This document shows positions 35,412 through 43,486 of a stretch of DNA of 64,000 nt, piece after piece. The first letter of the stretch is position 1. Each line of letters begins with the position of its first letter. The position numbers were made by a program, and so were the translations under genes. Under the pieces are notes generated by a model that was given only the letters and a program-made list of their open reading frames with translations, did not search any database and was not told the origin of the DNA. The DNA comes from Dyadobacter sp. CY347. Lineage in GTDB: Bacteria > Bacteroidota > Bacteroidia > Cytophagales > Spirosomataceae. Where the stretch lies: positions 1-64,000 of the forward strand of contig NZ_JAKFFT010000006.1 in NCBI RefSeq assembly GCF_021502655.1, written 5' to 3'.

Positions 35412-35419
35412 TATCTTTG
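35412..35419 (+). promoter_or_regulatory. Bacteroidota -7 box for the DUF58/VWA operon
   Basis: TATCTTTG lies 46 nt upstream of the DUF58 ATG at 35466 and inside the longer frame that opens at 35355, so it supports the shorter gene. Confidence 0.5.
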
Positions 35420-35465
35420 TTTAGATACGCCGGGTAGCAAAGGTGATAATTTTTTCGCAAAACTA

Positions 35466-36353
35466 ATGTTTGAACAGTTTCTTGGAAAGCTAAGAAAGTA
35501 TGAAATCCGCATGCGGAAAGCGGTGACCAGCGAGCGTTACGGCAATTTTCACTCCGTTTTCAAAGGCTCGGGACTCGAATTCGACGACCTGCGGCTTTAC
35601 CAATATGGCGACGACGTGCGAGCCATCGACTGGAACACTTCTGCCAAAGGACACGGAACATTTGTCAAAATTTTCAAAGAAGATAAAGAGCAAACCGCCT
35701 TTTTCATGCTCGATGTAAGCGCATCGCAGCAAGTAGGAGAGCTGAAAAGGCTTAAAATTGACATTGCAAAGGAGATTTGTGGTGTTTTAACATTATCCGC
35801 GATTCAGGAAGCCTCGCGGGTTGGTCTGCTTTGTTTTTCTGATAAAAATGAGCGCTATATCCGGCCGTCGGACGGCATGAAGCACGGTTATGGTGTTATT
35901 TCTGAACTCTACAAGCTTGTTCCGGAATCCACGAAGACGAACATTGCTGAGGCGATTTTAGTAACGTTAAATGTTGTTAAAAGAAGAAGTCTCATCTTTT
36001 TGATCTCCGATTTCATAGACAACAACTATCAGCATAACCTCAAAGCATTAGCCCGCAAACACGACTTGATCGTCATTCATTTGTACGATTCAAGAGAAGT
36101 AAATTTGCCGGGTTTGGGAATTATTCCACTTTACGATGCCGAAAAGCAAAGCACGGTTTGGGTCAACACATCTTCCAAGCAATACAAAGAGGAAATGGCG
36201 AGCCGTTTCAGCAAGCGAAGCTCCGAGCTTGAAAGACTTTGCCATCAAAACCGCGCGGATTACATTTCGATCAACACACAGGAGGATTATGTGCCCGCGC
36301 TGATCCATTTGTTTAAAGTGAGACGTTATACTAAAAGTAGTGCATCGTCGTAA
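35466..36353 (+). CDS. DUF58 domain protein
   Basis: The 295-residue product starts MFEQFLGKLRKYEIRMRKAV and contains the DUF58 core GSGLEFDDLRLYQYGDDVRAIDW followed by a VWA-like fold (FFMLDVSASQQVG, LIFLISDFIDNN). DUF58 proteins usually stand next to a MoxR AAA+ ATPase and VWA-domain Bat proteins in a presumed chaperone or envelope-stress module. Here a VWA gene follows two genes down, but no moxR is in the window upstream. The frame opens earlier at 35355; ATG 35466 was chosen because of the promoter box. Confidence 0.92.
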   Translation: MFEQFLGKLRKYEIRMRKAVTSERYGNFHSVFKGSGLEFDDLRLYQYGDDVRAIDWNTSAKGHGTFVKIFKEDKEQTAFFMLDVSASQQVGELKRLKIDIAKEICGVLTLSAIQEASRVGLLCFSDKNERYIRPSDGMKHGYGVISELYKLVPESTKTNIAEAILVTLNVVKRRSLIFLISDFIDNNYQHNLKALARKHDLIVIHLYDSREVNLPGLGIIPLYDAEKQSTVWVNTSSKQYKEEMASRFSKRSSELERLCHQNRADYISINTQEDYVPALIHLFKVRRYTKSSASS

Positions 36354-36354
36354 A

Positions 36355-37269
36355 ATGATCAGATCCGTCGCCTTGCTCTTCACATTGGTTTTGCTCAATG
36401 TCCTTTTTCAAACAGAGGGTTTTGGGCAAAAAATAAAACCATTAGGCCTCTTCCTGACGGACAGCATTGAAGTGGGTAAGCCTGTTTATTTCTCGCTTAG
36501 CGTTCGGCACAATCCTAACACTGAAATCTTTTTCCCAGACACATTATACGATTTCTCCCCTTTCGAAATCATTTCAAAACTGGCATTCTCGTCCAGCACA
36601 GACGAAAGGGGGAGTTTGGACAGTGCTGTTTATCAGCTCATTTCTTTTGATGTTGAACGCGCTCAAACCCTCAGTTTGCCCGTTTATGTTTTCCATAAAA
36701 AAGATTGTACAGCAGTTTTCACAAGACCGGATTCTGTTTTTTTGATCAAAAGCAATGTCGTTGAACAAGTCAAAACTGCGAAACTGAAACCTGAAACTTC
36801 CCTGTTGCCGCTAAGCAGTCAGTTTAATTTTTCCATTTTACTAGGCAGCATTGCGCTCATTATCGGCATTGTAGGCAGCATTTATTGGGTTTTTGGACAA
36901 GATATTTACAAACAATGGCAGCTGATCAAGTTGCAGCGGCGACATTTGGAATACGTGCGCTCATTCAACCGCCTCATGCGTAACGCGCGGGAGAAAAACA
37001 ACATTAAGGATGCAGAAAAGGCCATTATAGTCTGGAAAAATTATTTGGAACGACTTGAAAACAAGCCTTTTGCAACCTACACAACGCGAGAAATCGTCGA
37101 TAACATGCCCGACGAAGCCCTTGCGGAAGCATTGAAAAACATGGACAGCATTATTTACGGACAGGTAATTTCCAAAAATATGGCTGAATCGCTCGAAGTC
37201 CTCAAAAGTGGTGCAACGCGGATTTACCGCAATAAAAGAAGATTCATCCTCGACAGGCCCGTCGCTTAA
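36355..37269 (+). CDS. BatD-like secreted membrane protein in the DUF58/VWA operon
   Basis: The 304-residue product has a signal peptide (IRSVALLFTLVLLNVLFQTEGFG, residues 2-24) followed by a beta-rich periplasmic domain (IKPLGLFLTDSIEVGKPVYF...), one membrane helix near residue 160-185 (FSILLGSIALIIGIVGSIYWV) and a helical cytoplasmic tail rich in Arg and Lys. The order signal peptide, beta domain, membrane helix matches BatD-like proteins in Bat operons. It starts 1 nt after the DUF58 stop and ends 8 nt before the VWA gene. No catalytic motif is seen. Confidence 0.75.
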   Translation: MIRSVALLFTLVLLNVLFQTEGFGQKIKPLGLFLTDSIEVGKPVYFSLSVRHNPNTEIFFPDTLYDFSPFEIISKLAFSSSTDERGSLDSAVYQLISFDVERAQTLSLPVYVFHKKDCTAVFTRPDSVFLIKSNVVEQVKTAKLKPETSLLPLSSQFNFSILLGSIALIIGIVGSIYWVFGQDIYKQWQLIKLQRRHLEYVRSFNRLMRNAREKNNIKDAEKAIIVWKNYLERLENKPFATYTTREIVDNMPDEALAEALKNMDSIIYGQVISKNMAESLEVLKSGATRIYRNKRRFILDRPVA

Positions 37270-37277
37270 TCTGGTTT

Positions 37278-38297
37278 ATGGAAAAGTGGTTTTCATTAAA
37301 ATGGTTTGGTTATGAGGTCTTTCGGTCCTACGAATGGGTGTATCCCTACTTTTTGTATTTGCTGCCCTTCGTCCCGCTCCTTTTTTGGCTGCGCAATGCA
37401 TTGCACAGAAAGCATAAGCAGCGCCTGGTAATTACTTATAGTCCGGTCCGCGGCGCGCGCGACTGGCAATCATTGTTAAGGTTTGTTCAGCCTGTTTCAG
37501 TAGGACTAGGCATTTGTCTGATTCTCGTTGCATTGGCGCGTCCACAGGTCATTTCGGAAAGAACAGATCAATATTCGGAAGGAATTGACATTATGCTTTT
37601 ACTCGACATTTCGGATTCGATGATGGAGAAAGATCTCAGCCCAAACCGTCTGGAAGCGGCAAAACTGGTTGCCAGGGAATTTATCAAAGGTCGTTTACAA
37701 GACCGGATCGGGTTGATTGTTTTTGCAGGAGAAGCCGTTTCGCTATGCCCGTTGACGACAGATTATGAGCTCCTTTATGGATTTTTGAATGAAATAAGTC
37801 CTGCTATGGTTCCCACGGCAGGAACGGCGATTGGTAGCGCGCTTGCTGTGGCCGTAAACCGCATGCGCGAAACACCGGGTGAAAGTAAAGTGGCGATTTT
37901 GATCAGCGATGGCGATAACACCTCCGGGAATTTAGGGCCGGCGACATCGGCGCAACTGGCGCATGCATTTGGGGTGAAAGTTTACACGATTTCAGTGGGT
38001 AAGCAAAAAAAATCAGCACGCACAGACAGCGCGGCGGTGTCGAATGCGTTAGTAGATGAAACGGAGCTGAAAAATATTGCAGGTTTGGGAAATGGGAAAT
38101 ATTTTCGTGCGTCCGATAATAGTGCGCTTGCGGGTGTTTTCAAGCAAATTGACCAGATCGAAAAAGTGAAATCCAGGGATGTTGTGTCCCGTGATGTGAC
38201 GGATTTTTATCGGGTTTATTTATATTGGGCAGTGTTGTTCCTGCTGATTGCAATTGGAACAAAAAGTACATTCATGGCAAACATTCTTGAAGATTAA
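37278..38297 (+). CDS. VWA domain protein, BatA-like
   Basis: The 339-residue product has two N-terminal membrane helices (YPYFLYLLPFVPLLFWL, VSVGLGICLILVALA), a von Willebrand factor A domain and a C-terminal helix. The MIDAS metal site is seen as DISDSMMEKDL (DxSxS), with LTTDYELL and ISDGDNTSGN completing it. BatA proteins are linked to aerotolerance in Bacteroides (established for that genus; not shown here). Its stop overlaps the rnhB start by one base. Confidence 0.9.
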   Translation: MEKWFSLKWFGYEVFRSYEWVYPYFLYLLPFVPLLFWLRNALHRKHKQRLVITYSPVRGARDWQSLLRFVQPVSVGLGICLILVALARPQVISERTDQYSEGIDIMLLLDISDSMMEKDLSPNRLEAAKLVAREFIKGRLQDRIGLIVFAGEAVSLCPLTTDYELLYGFLNEISPAMVPTAGTAIGSALAVAVNRMRETPGESKVAILISDGDNTSGNLGPATSAQLAHAFGVKVYTISVGKQKKSARTDSAAVSNALVDETELKNIAGLGNGKYFRASDNSALAGVFKQIDQIEKVKSRDVVSRDVTDFYRVYLYWAVLFLLIAIGTKSTFMANILED

Positions 38298-38926
38298 TGC
38301 TGAAAGCATATTACAATTTCGACGCGGTTGAGGCTGGACTGGACGAGGTAGGCAGAGGTTGTCTGGCTGGCCCAGTGGTGGCCGCAGCGGTAATTTTACC
38401 AAGAGATTTTACCCATTCCTATCTTACCGATTCCAAGCAACTGACCAAAATTCAAAGGCTGGAACTGGAAAAAGACATCATTCGCGAAGCCATTTGCTGG
38501 GCCGTTGCAGAAGTGGATAATCTGGAAATTGACAGGATTAACATATTGAAAGCCAGCTTCTTGGCCATGCATCGCGCCGTGGATAAGATGCACACAAAAC
38601 CAGAACATTTGCTCGTAGATGGCAACCGTTTCACGCCTTATCCCATGATCCCGCACACCTGCATTATCAAAGGCGACGCACATTATTTCTCAATTGCAGC
38701 TGCTTCTGTCTTAGCCAAAAATTACCGGGACGAATTAATGTCCAGACTTTCCGGCCAGTTCCCGCATTATGGATGGGAAACGAATGTCGGTTACCCGACC
38801 ATTCACCATCGAAAAGCCATTGGCTTGCACGGTCCGTGCCCCTATCACCGCATGACATTCAAATTATTGAAGGCAGAATGCGATCAGGCAATGGAAGAAG
38901 AAATGGAAGATTTAGGCTTTTTATAG
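38297..38926 (+). CDS. rnhB: Ribonuclease HII
   Basis: The enzyme removes RNA from RNA-DNA hybrids. The 209-residue product has the metal motif AGLDEVGRGCLAGPVVAAAVIL near the N-terminus (with DEVGRG), the LLVDGN segment and IIKGDAHYFSIAAASVLAKNYRD with the catalytic Asp. It begins on the last base of the VWA stop. Its last 43 bp overlap the 3' end of the convergent DUF2480 gene. Confidence 0.96.
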   Translation: MLKAYYNFDAVEAGLDEVGRGCLAGPVVAAAVILPRDFTHSYLTDSKQLTKIQRLELEKDIIREAICWAVAEVDNLEIDRINILKASFLAMHRAVDKMHTKPEHLLVDGNRFTPYPMIPHTCIIKGDAHYFSIAAASVLAKNYRDELMSRLSGQFPHYGWETNVGYPTIHHRKAIGLHGPCPYHRMTFKLLKAECDQAMEEEMEDLGFL

Positions 38927-39420
38927 AGCGGAACTGTGCTGCAAGGCTCACCAAACATTAGGCTTTGAACGATTGGTTTAAGCAAACGGCTTATTTCAAC
39001 ATAAGCAGCAATCGGAACATCAACCTTACTGCATCCTTTCACAACCACACGTTTGCCTTCATATTCGCTTAGATCGATCTTTTGAATTGCGTCTAAAAAC
39101 AGCTTGTCCTCCAACGCATTCAAATCACCAAAAACAATTGCATTCGCATAAGGCTCCAATTGAACCGCCAGCAGCATATAAGCCCAAGTCGGCACAATGG
39201 CGTCTTCCGAACACGTGATCGCAACATTTTTGCCTTGATATTGCGTCCAGTCATGTGCTTTCAAGAATTCCCTGAAATCCTTTTCTTTCAGGATCATTCC
39301 CTGCCACAAATTGTCTTTGATATCGTATAAGACACGCTCGCCGGGATGATACAATTCTTCCAAATCCAGTGACACAATGCCACTAACCGCAACCCGGTTT
39401 ACAATTTCTTCAGTTTCCAT
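38884..39420 (-). CDS. DUF2480 family protein
   Basis: The 178-residue product matches the Bacteroidota-restricted DUF2480 pattern: EIVNRVAVSGIVSLDLEEL, then DNLWQGMILKEKDFREFLKAH, DAIVPTWAYMLLAVQLEPYA and VVVKGCSKVDVPIAAYVEI. It is soluble, acidic and without a signal peptide. No function is known to me. The gene overlaps rnhB by 43 bp at the 3' ends. Confidence 0.88.
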   Translation of the reverse strand: METEEIVNRVAVSGIVSLDLEELYHPGERVLYDIKDNLWQGMILKEKDFREFLKAHDWTQYQGKNVAITCSEDAIVPTWAYMLLAVQLEPYANAIVFGDLNALEDKLFLDAIQKIDLSEYEGKRVVVKGCSKVDVPIAAYVEISRLLKPIVQSLMFGEPCSTVPLYKKPKSSISSSIA

Positions 39421-39497
39421 TTTAAGCTTGCTTTACTTGAATGTTAACACGAAAAAGGCGCAGTTTGTTTATTTGACCAAACAAAAAACAAACTTCG

Positions 39498-40190
39498 TCA
39501 AGCTGGCAAGCTGGATTTTTTCGAAGGCGGAGACATAAAATCCTTCAAATAATAAGGCTCAAATGTGGCCACATTCTCAAATTGTTCCTTTTCAAAAGCC
39601 TTGGCAGCCAATTCACCTATCGTTACAGCCGAAGGTCGAATCTCTTTTTTAGGAAAAACAGCATTAGGATGATCGCCAAGCAACTTTTGACATTTAGCAG
39701 CACCGTCACCAAAGAAGACAACCTTATGTTCCGAAAGCAGATCCTGAAATGAATTTTCATCCATAATAATGGCCTGCGTCTCTTGTACGAAATTGTTCGT
39801 CGAATCGAAAACAGCTGCATAAACCTCCATCCTCCGCGCATCAATCATCGGACAAAGTAAATGCCCGGGATAAAAAGCATTCAACTGCAAAGCCATCGCT
39901 TCCAATGTGTTAATGGCAATCATTGGCTTATCCAATGCGTAACAAAGCCCTTTTACAGACGAAACGCCTACGCGCAAGCCTGTGTAAGAGCCAGGGCCTT
40001 TGGCAACTGCAATGGCGTCCAGATCATTTAGTGTAAATCCTGCATGATTTACTGCACTTTCCATAAGCGTAGTCAGCATGGAAGAGGATGAACGATCTGT
40101 ATGCAGGTCGGCGCTGGCGAGTAAAACTGAATTTTCGTGAACTGCCACGGAGCAGCCGCGGATAGAGGTGTCGATACTAAGTAGGAGCAT
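39498..40190 (-). CDS. tsaB: tRNA threonylcarbamoyladenosine biosynthesis protein TsaB
   Basis: TsaB is the non-catalytic partner in t6A37 formation on ANN-decoding tRNAs. The 230-residue product shows the N-terminal LLSIDTSIRGCSVAVHEN and the central KGPGSYTGLRVGVSSVKGLC, plus PMIDARRMEVYAAVFD. It lacks the zinc-binding residues of TsaD, as expected for TsaB. The start codon is 40 nt downstream of the inverted-repeat block at 40230-40397. Confidence 0.95.
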   Translation of the reverse strand: MLLLSIDTSIRGCSVAVHENSVLLASADLHTDRSSSSMLTTLMESAVNHAGFTLNDLDAIAVAKGPGSYTGLRVGVSSVKGLCYALDKPMIAINTLEAMALQLNAFYPGHLLCPMIDARRMEVYAAVFDSTNNFVQETQAIIMDENSFQDLLSEHKVVFFGDGAAKCQKLLGDHPNAVFPKKEIRPSAVTIGELAAKAFEKEQFENVATFEPYYLKDFMSPPSKKSSLPA

Positions 40191-40229
40191 ATGATTTATT
40201 AAAACAAAGAGGAGTAGGACGTCACTAGT

Positions 40230-40397
40230 CCTGTCGCCCCGAGCGTGCCAAGGCCCCTGTCGCCCTCAGCCTCTATCACTTCAAGCCTCTGTCACCCTGA
40301 GCGGAGTCGAAGGGGCGGTACCACCTAGGAGTAACGCCCCTTCGACTCCGCTCAGGGTGACAGGCGCTCAGGGTGACAGGGGCTCAGAGTGACAGGT
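40230..40397. repeat. Symmetric inverted-repeat block (3+3 half-sites)
   Basis: The block lies between the S41 peptidase stop and tsaB. It has a perfect 29-bp inverted repeat (40289-40317 and 40335-40363) with a 17-bp loop. The core CACCCTGAGCGGAGTCGAAG is followed by GGGCG. On each side are degenerate copies of the half-site CCTGTCRCCCTGAGC: left at 40230 and 40256, right at 40364 and 40380. The structure resembles dispersed intergenic repeats with this core that are widespread in bacterial genomes. It can form a very stable RNA hairpin and may end or stabilise the S41 transcript. Confidence 0.85.
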
Positions 40398-40405
40398 GAG
40401 GTAAC

Positions 40406-42058
40406 TTATTTCTTCTTCAAAAGATCACTATAACGTGCCGGTTCTTTGAACAGCGCCAGCGCCGCCTTCACCTCGGGATCTTCCTTAAACGAAGCTTCTC
40501 TCAAACCTTTTTCCAGATAGTAATGCTTGATGATTTCTTCTTCCAGGATCTTTTTGATCTCTGGTTTGAAAATCTGCAAGTCGTTGTCTTTGCTGTGTGA
40601 AAGCTTGGATTTTAATGCTTTTAATTGATCTTCAATCACTTCCAGAGATTTCTCTTTCTTAGCGGAAGCTTCCAGATCATTCAAATCACGCTCAACTTGC
40701 GTGGTGTAATCGTATTCTTTATCACCAAGCCATTTGGTAAAAGCTGCATAATCCGCATCGGAAAGGTTGAATTCCTTGGCGGGTTTGATCGTTGGGTGCT
40801 CGAAGTGGAATTTGACAGCGTAATCGAAGAAAAGTCGATTCCGGCCCAACGAAGTTGCTAATGGCGAGTAAGTTTCTTTTTCTGTTAAAATATCAGGCAA
40901 AATTCCGCCGCCGTCGAAAACAGAACGGCCGTTTTTGGTTTTAAACTCCGTCATCAGCGAGTCGGCAATTTTACCAACGCTTCCGTCATCGTTTCTGTGG
41001 CTGTAATCAATGGCTTGAATGCACCGGCCGCTTGGAATGTAATATTTGGCGGTTGTGATTTTCATTTTGGTGTTAAATGAAAGATCGCGTGTCGTTTGCA
41101 CAAGGCCTTTTCCATAAGTCCGTTGCCCGATCAAAACGCCACGGTCGTAATCCTGAATTACACCGGAAACGATTTCTGCTGCGGATGCGCTGCGGTTATT
41201 GGTTAGCACAACAACGGGCATTTCAGTGTCCAAAGCAGGGTTATAAGCGGTGTAAGTTTTGTTCCATTCGCTTACTTTGCCTTTTGTCGAAACAATCTCT
41301 TCTCCTTTTGCAATGAAAATATTGGAGATTTCAATGGCCATATTCAGCAAGCCACCCGGATTATCGCGCAAGTCCAGCACGACAGATTTCATTCCTTTTC
41401 CTTTCAATTCCTGAAATGCATTGCGCACTTCGCGGGAAGCGGTTGCGGTGAAATCTTTGAGGTCAATGTAACCTACATCCTCGCTGATCATGCCGTAATA
41501 GGGCACATTGGTTACTTTTACAATGTCTCTGTTCAGTGAAACTTCAAGGGGTTTGGTTGTGCCGTAACGCTTTATTGTCAGTGTAACATTGGATTGGGTT
41601 TGGCCTTTGAGCAATTTTCCAGTGTCAAAATCTTCACGGGTTGAAAGATCAACGCCATTGATTTTAACAATTTCATCGCCCAATTGCAGTCCGCCTTTCT
41701 GAGCAGGTGTATCTTCATAAACCATCATGACCGTATGCTTGCCTTCGGCTGAGCTGATGATCGCGCCGATGCCATTGTATTTGCCGGTGGTCATCGTCAT
41801 GTAATCCTCAATGTCGTCCTCGGCATAATACACAGTGTAAGGATCCAGCGAGCGCAGCATGTTATCTATGCTGGTCTTAATGAGCTGGTTGGGATTGATT
41901 TCATCCACGTAATAGGCGTTCAATTCCTTGAACAATGTGGCGTAAATGTCCAGGTTTCGCGCGATTTCGAATAGGCGGTCGTCTTTCTTGAATGAAAGAA
42001 ACGCAAGCCCTGCAACCACCGGGATGGCCAGCCAGAAGGAACGAAGATACTTTTTCAT
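40406..42058 (-). CDS. S41 family carboxy-terminal processing peptidase
   Basis: The 550-residue product has an N-terminal membrane or signal helix, a PDZ domain (about residues 95-180, with GGLQLGDEIVKINGVD), and the S41 protease core. The nucleophile segment NNRSASAAEIV is at 287-297 and the catalytic Lys is in QRTYGKGLVQ (Lys317). A C-terminal extension of about 160 residues is helical and charged. CTP proteases trim periplasmic proteins from the C-terminus. It lies downstream of rnpA on the same strand. Confidence 0.94.
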   Translation of the reverse strand: MKKYLRSFWLAIPVVAGLAFLSFKKDDRLFEIARNLDIYATLFKELNAYYVDEINPNQLIKTSIDNMLRSLDPYTVYYAEDDIEDYMTMTTGKYNGIGAIISSAEGKHTVMMVYEDTPAQKGGLQLGDEIVKINGVDLSTREDFDTGKLLKGQTQSNVTLTIKRYGTTKPLEVSLNRDIVKVTNVPYYGMISEDVGYIDLKDFTATASREVRNAFQELKGKGMKSVVLDLRDNPGGLLNMAIEISNIFIAKGEEIVSTKGKVSEWNKTYTAYNPALDTEMPVVVLTNNRSASAAEIVSGVIQDYDRGVLIGQRTYGKGLVQTTRDLSFNTKMKITTAKYYIPSGRCIQAIDYSHRNDDGSVGKIADSLMTEFKTKNGRSVFDGGGILPDILTEKETYSPLATSLGRNRLFFDYAVKFHFEHPTIKPAKEFNLSDADYAAFTKWLGDKEYDYTTQVERDLNDLEASAKKEKSLEVIEDQLKALKSKLSHSKDNDLQIFKPEIKKILEEEIIKHYYLEKGLREASFKEDPEVKAALALFKEPARYSDLLKKK

Positions 42059-42076
42059 CTATGTTCGGAAATTGGA

Positions 42077-42481
42077 TTAAGGTTTTTGGGCGGCTCGGGG
42101 CAACTTTTCGAGTTTTTTGAGCGATTGCTTCATGGCCGTTTCAATAACGTCGTAAGATGTTATTTCTTTTGCAAGATACAAAAAAGCAATGTAGGAAGGT
42201 CTTGATTCCGTGGATAATGCGAGGAGCGATTCCTTGTTCAAACGGTAAGCTTCACGGCAGCGGCGACGGAGAAGATTGCGGTCGACAGCGCGTTTGAACG
42301 ACTTTTTGGAAACAGAAAAAAGGACTTGCGGAAGTGGGGGAGGCGACTCTTTTTCAATAATATAGAGCACCCTAAAAGGAAAAAGGTAGAACGTTTGGAC
42401 CTCCGTGCTACCTCTCTGAAAAAGCCGTCCGATTACTCGGGGGCTGCATAAGCGTTCATTTTTACCAAATGTGTTTTTCAA
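42077..42481 (-). CDS. rnpA: Ribonuclease P protein component
   Basis: RnpA is the protein subunit of RNase P, which matures tRNA 5' ends. The 134-residue product shows the family motif FKRAVDRNLLRRRCREAYRLN with the conserved RNR-type stretch, and a start like TFGKNERLC. The start codon appears to be TTG at 42481; no ATG is in frame upstream. A hairpin with T run ends about 11 nt upstream of it, between rpmH and rnpA, so expression probably depends on read-through. Confidence 0.93.
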   Translation of the reverse strand: MKNTFGKNERLCSPRVIGRLFQRGSTEVQTFYLFPFRVLYIIEKESPPPLPQVLFSVSKKSFKRAVDRNLLRRRCREAYRLNKESLLALSTESRPSYIAFLYLAKEITSYDVIETAMKQSLKKLEKLPRAAQKP

Positions 42482-42491
42482 GCTCTTGTAG

Positions 42492-42534
42492 AAAAAAGTG
42501 TCTGCTAAGTTTGAGTAAATCGAACTTAGCAGAC
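42492..42534 (-). terminator. Hairpin with T run between rpmH and rnpA
   Basis: A 15-bp stem with one G-U pair (42500-42534, loop of five) is followed on the minus strand by six T. It has the form of a rho-independent terminator or attenuator and sits directly before the rnpA start. Confidence 0.75.
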
Positions 42535-42592
42535 TATGAAAAGACTATGCGTCCCAGACTTTAAGTCTTCTACTTAAACTTTTAAACCGCTG

Positions 42593-42751
42593 TTATTGCT
42601 TATGACGTTTTTCGTCTGATACTGTCAGTTTCCAACGGCCTTTCTTGCGACGGCCAGCTACTACTTTACGCCCATTTGCAGTGGACATTCTTTCACGGAA
42701 ACCGTGTTTGTTTCTCCTCTTGCGATTCGATGGTTGAAAGGTACGTTTCAT
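42593..42751 (-). CDS. rpmH: 50S ribosomal protein L34
   Basis: A 52-residue frame encodes [18 protein letters not shown], followed by [20 protein letters not shown], the hallmark of L34, with an extra C-terminal SDEKRHKQ tail. L34 is a small basic protein of the large ribosomal subunit, and rpmH-rnpA is a conserved gene pair. A near-perfect promoter lies about 48 nt upstream. A terminator-like hairpin separates it from rnpA. Confidence 0.96.
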   Translation of the reverse strand: MKRTFQPSNRKRRNKHGFRERMSTANGRKVVAGRRKKGRWKLTVSDEKRHKQ

Positions 42752-42805
42752 CTCATTATCAAATTATTGCGCTATAAATCTCTGTCTACCCTTAATTTCG
42801 GCTTG

Positions 42806-42837
42806 CAAAGGTAGACAAAAAATTAATTTTAGACAAA
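42806..42837 (-). promoter_or_regulatory. Promoter of rpmH
   Basis: On the minus strand TTTG (42837-42834), a 20-nt spacer and TACCTTTG (42813-42806) form a consensus Bacteroidota promoter. Transcription would begin near 42799. Confidence 0.65.
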
Positions 42838-42997
42838 GTTTACAAACTTTTTTAAGAAATAGTCCTCAAATACAGCTCCTTGCACCATTTAAAGCCGGAT
42901 TATCTCTAACTTTTTAAAGGGTTACAATGTTTATTTGTGCTGATACTGTGTACATTGCATATATTCAGTATGGTTTTAACAATTTCACACATTCACT

Positions 42998-43486
42998 ATG
43001 TATTCTTCTGTTTTGATCGCCGGGCAGTTTGTTAACCTTGGCATCAAGGAAAGCAATCCTGTAACCCAAATGAAGTTGCAAAAGATGGTCTTTTTTGCAC
43101 ACGGCCTGCATTTGGCGCTGAATAACGGAAATCCTTTGATCCGCGAGAAGTTTCTCGCATGGCGGTTTGGCCCGGTCGTGCCGACGATTTATCAGCTTTA
43201 CAAAAAGTGGGGTAATTCACCCATTATGGAGAAAACTTCAATTACTGTAAACTTCCAGCCGCTGGCCAATTTTTCTGAGCTTACCCCTTCTGCGCTGGAA
43301 GCAATTAACAATACATGGGAAATTACAAAAGACGTTGATGCTATAACGTTGTCAAACTGGTCACATTCGGCGAACTCGCCCTGGGATATAACTTATAAGC
43401 AAATTGGCGAGAACGGTGTCATTGACGATAACCTGATTAGAAATTATTTTGAGCAGCAAATCAAATCCCCCGTCCCCTCAGTCTAA
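42998..43486 (+). CDS. Panacea (DUF4065/SocA-like) domain protein, probable antitoxin
   Basis: The 162-residue product carries the Panacea hallmark: MKLQKMVFFAHGLHLAL (residues 25-41) and LAWRFGPVVPTIYQLYKKW (53-71). Panacea-domain proteins are antitoxins (PanA) that neutralise unrelated toxins encoded next to them, and SocA of Caulobacter is a related protein that delivers a toxin to a protease. The downstream gene overlaps it by 38 bp and encodes a two-helix membrane protein, a plausible toxin. No signal peptide is present. The domain call is firm; the antitoxin role here is inference from context. Confidence 0.85.
   Translation: MYSSVLIAGQFVNLGIKESNPVTQMKLQKMVFFAHGLHLALNNGNPLIREKFLAWRFGPVVPTIYQLYKKWGNSPIMEKTSITVNFQPLANFSELTPSALEAINNTWEITKDVDAITLSNWSHSANSPWDITYKQIGENGVIDDNLIRNYFEQQIKSPVPSV

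Noticed and set aside
35355-35465. Longer N-terminus for the DUF58 protein
   Set aside because: The extra part overlaps the promoter box and the divergent lipoprotein gene, and it has no family match.
40230-40397. Possible CRISPR array
   Set aside because: The repeats are mirror-imaged half-sites, not direct repeats with regular spacers, and there are no cas genes nearby.
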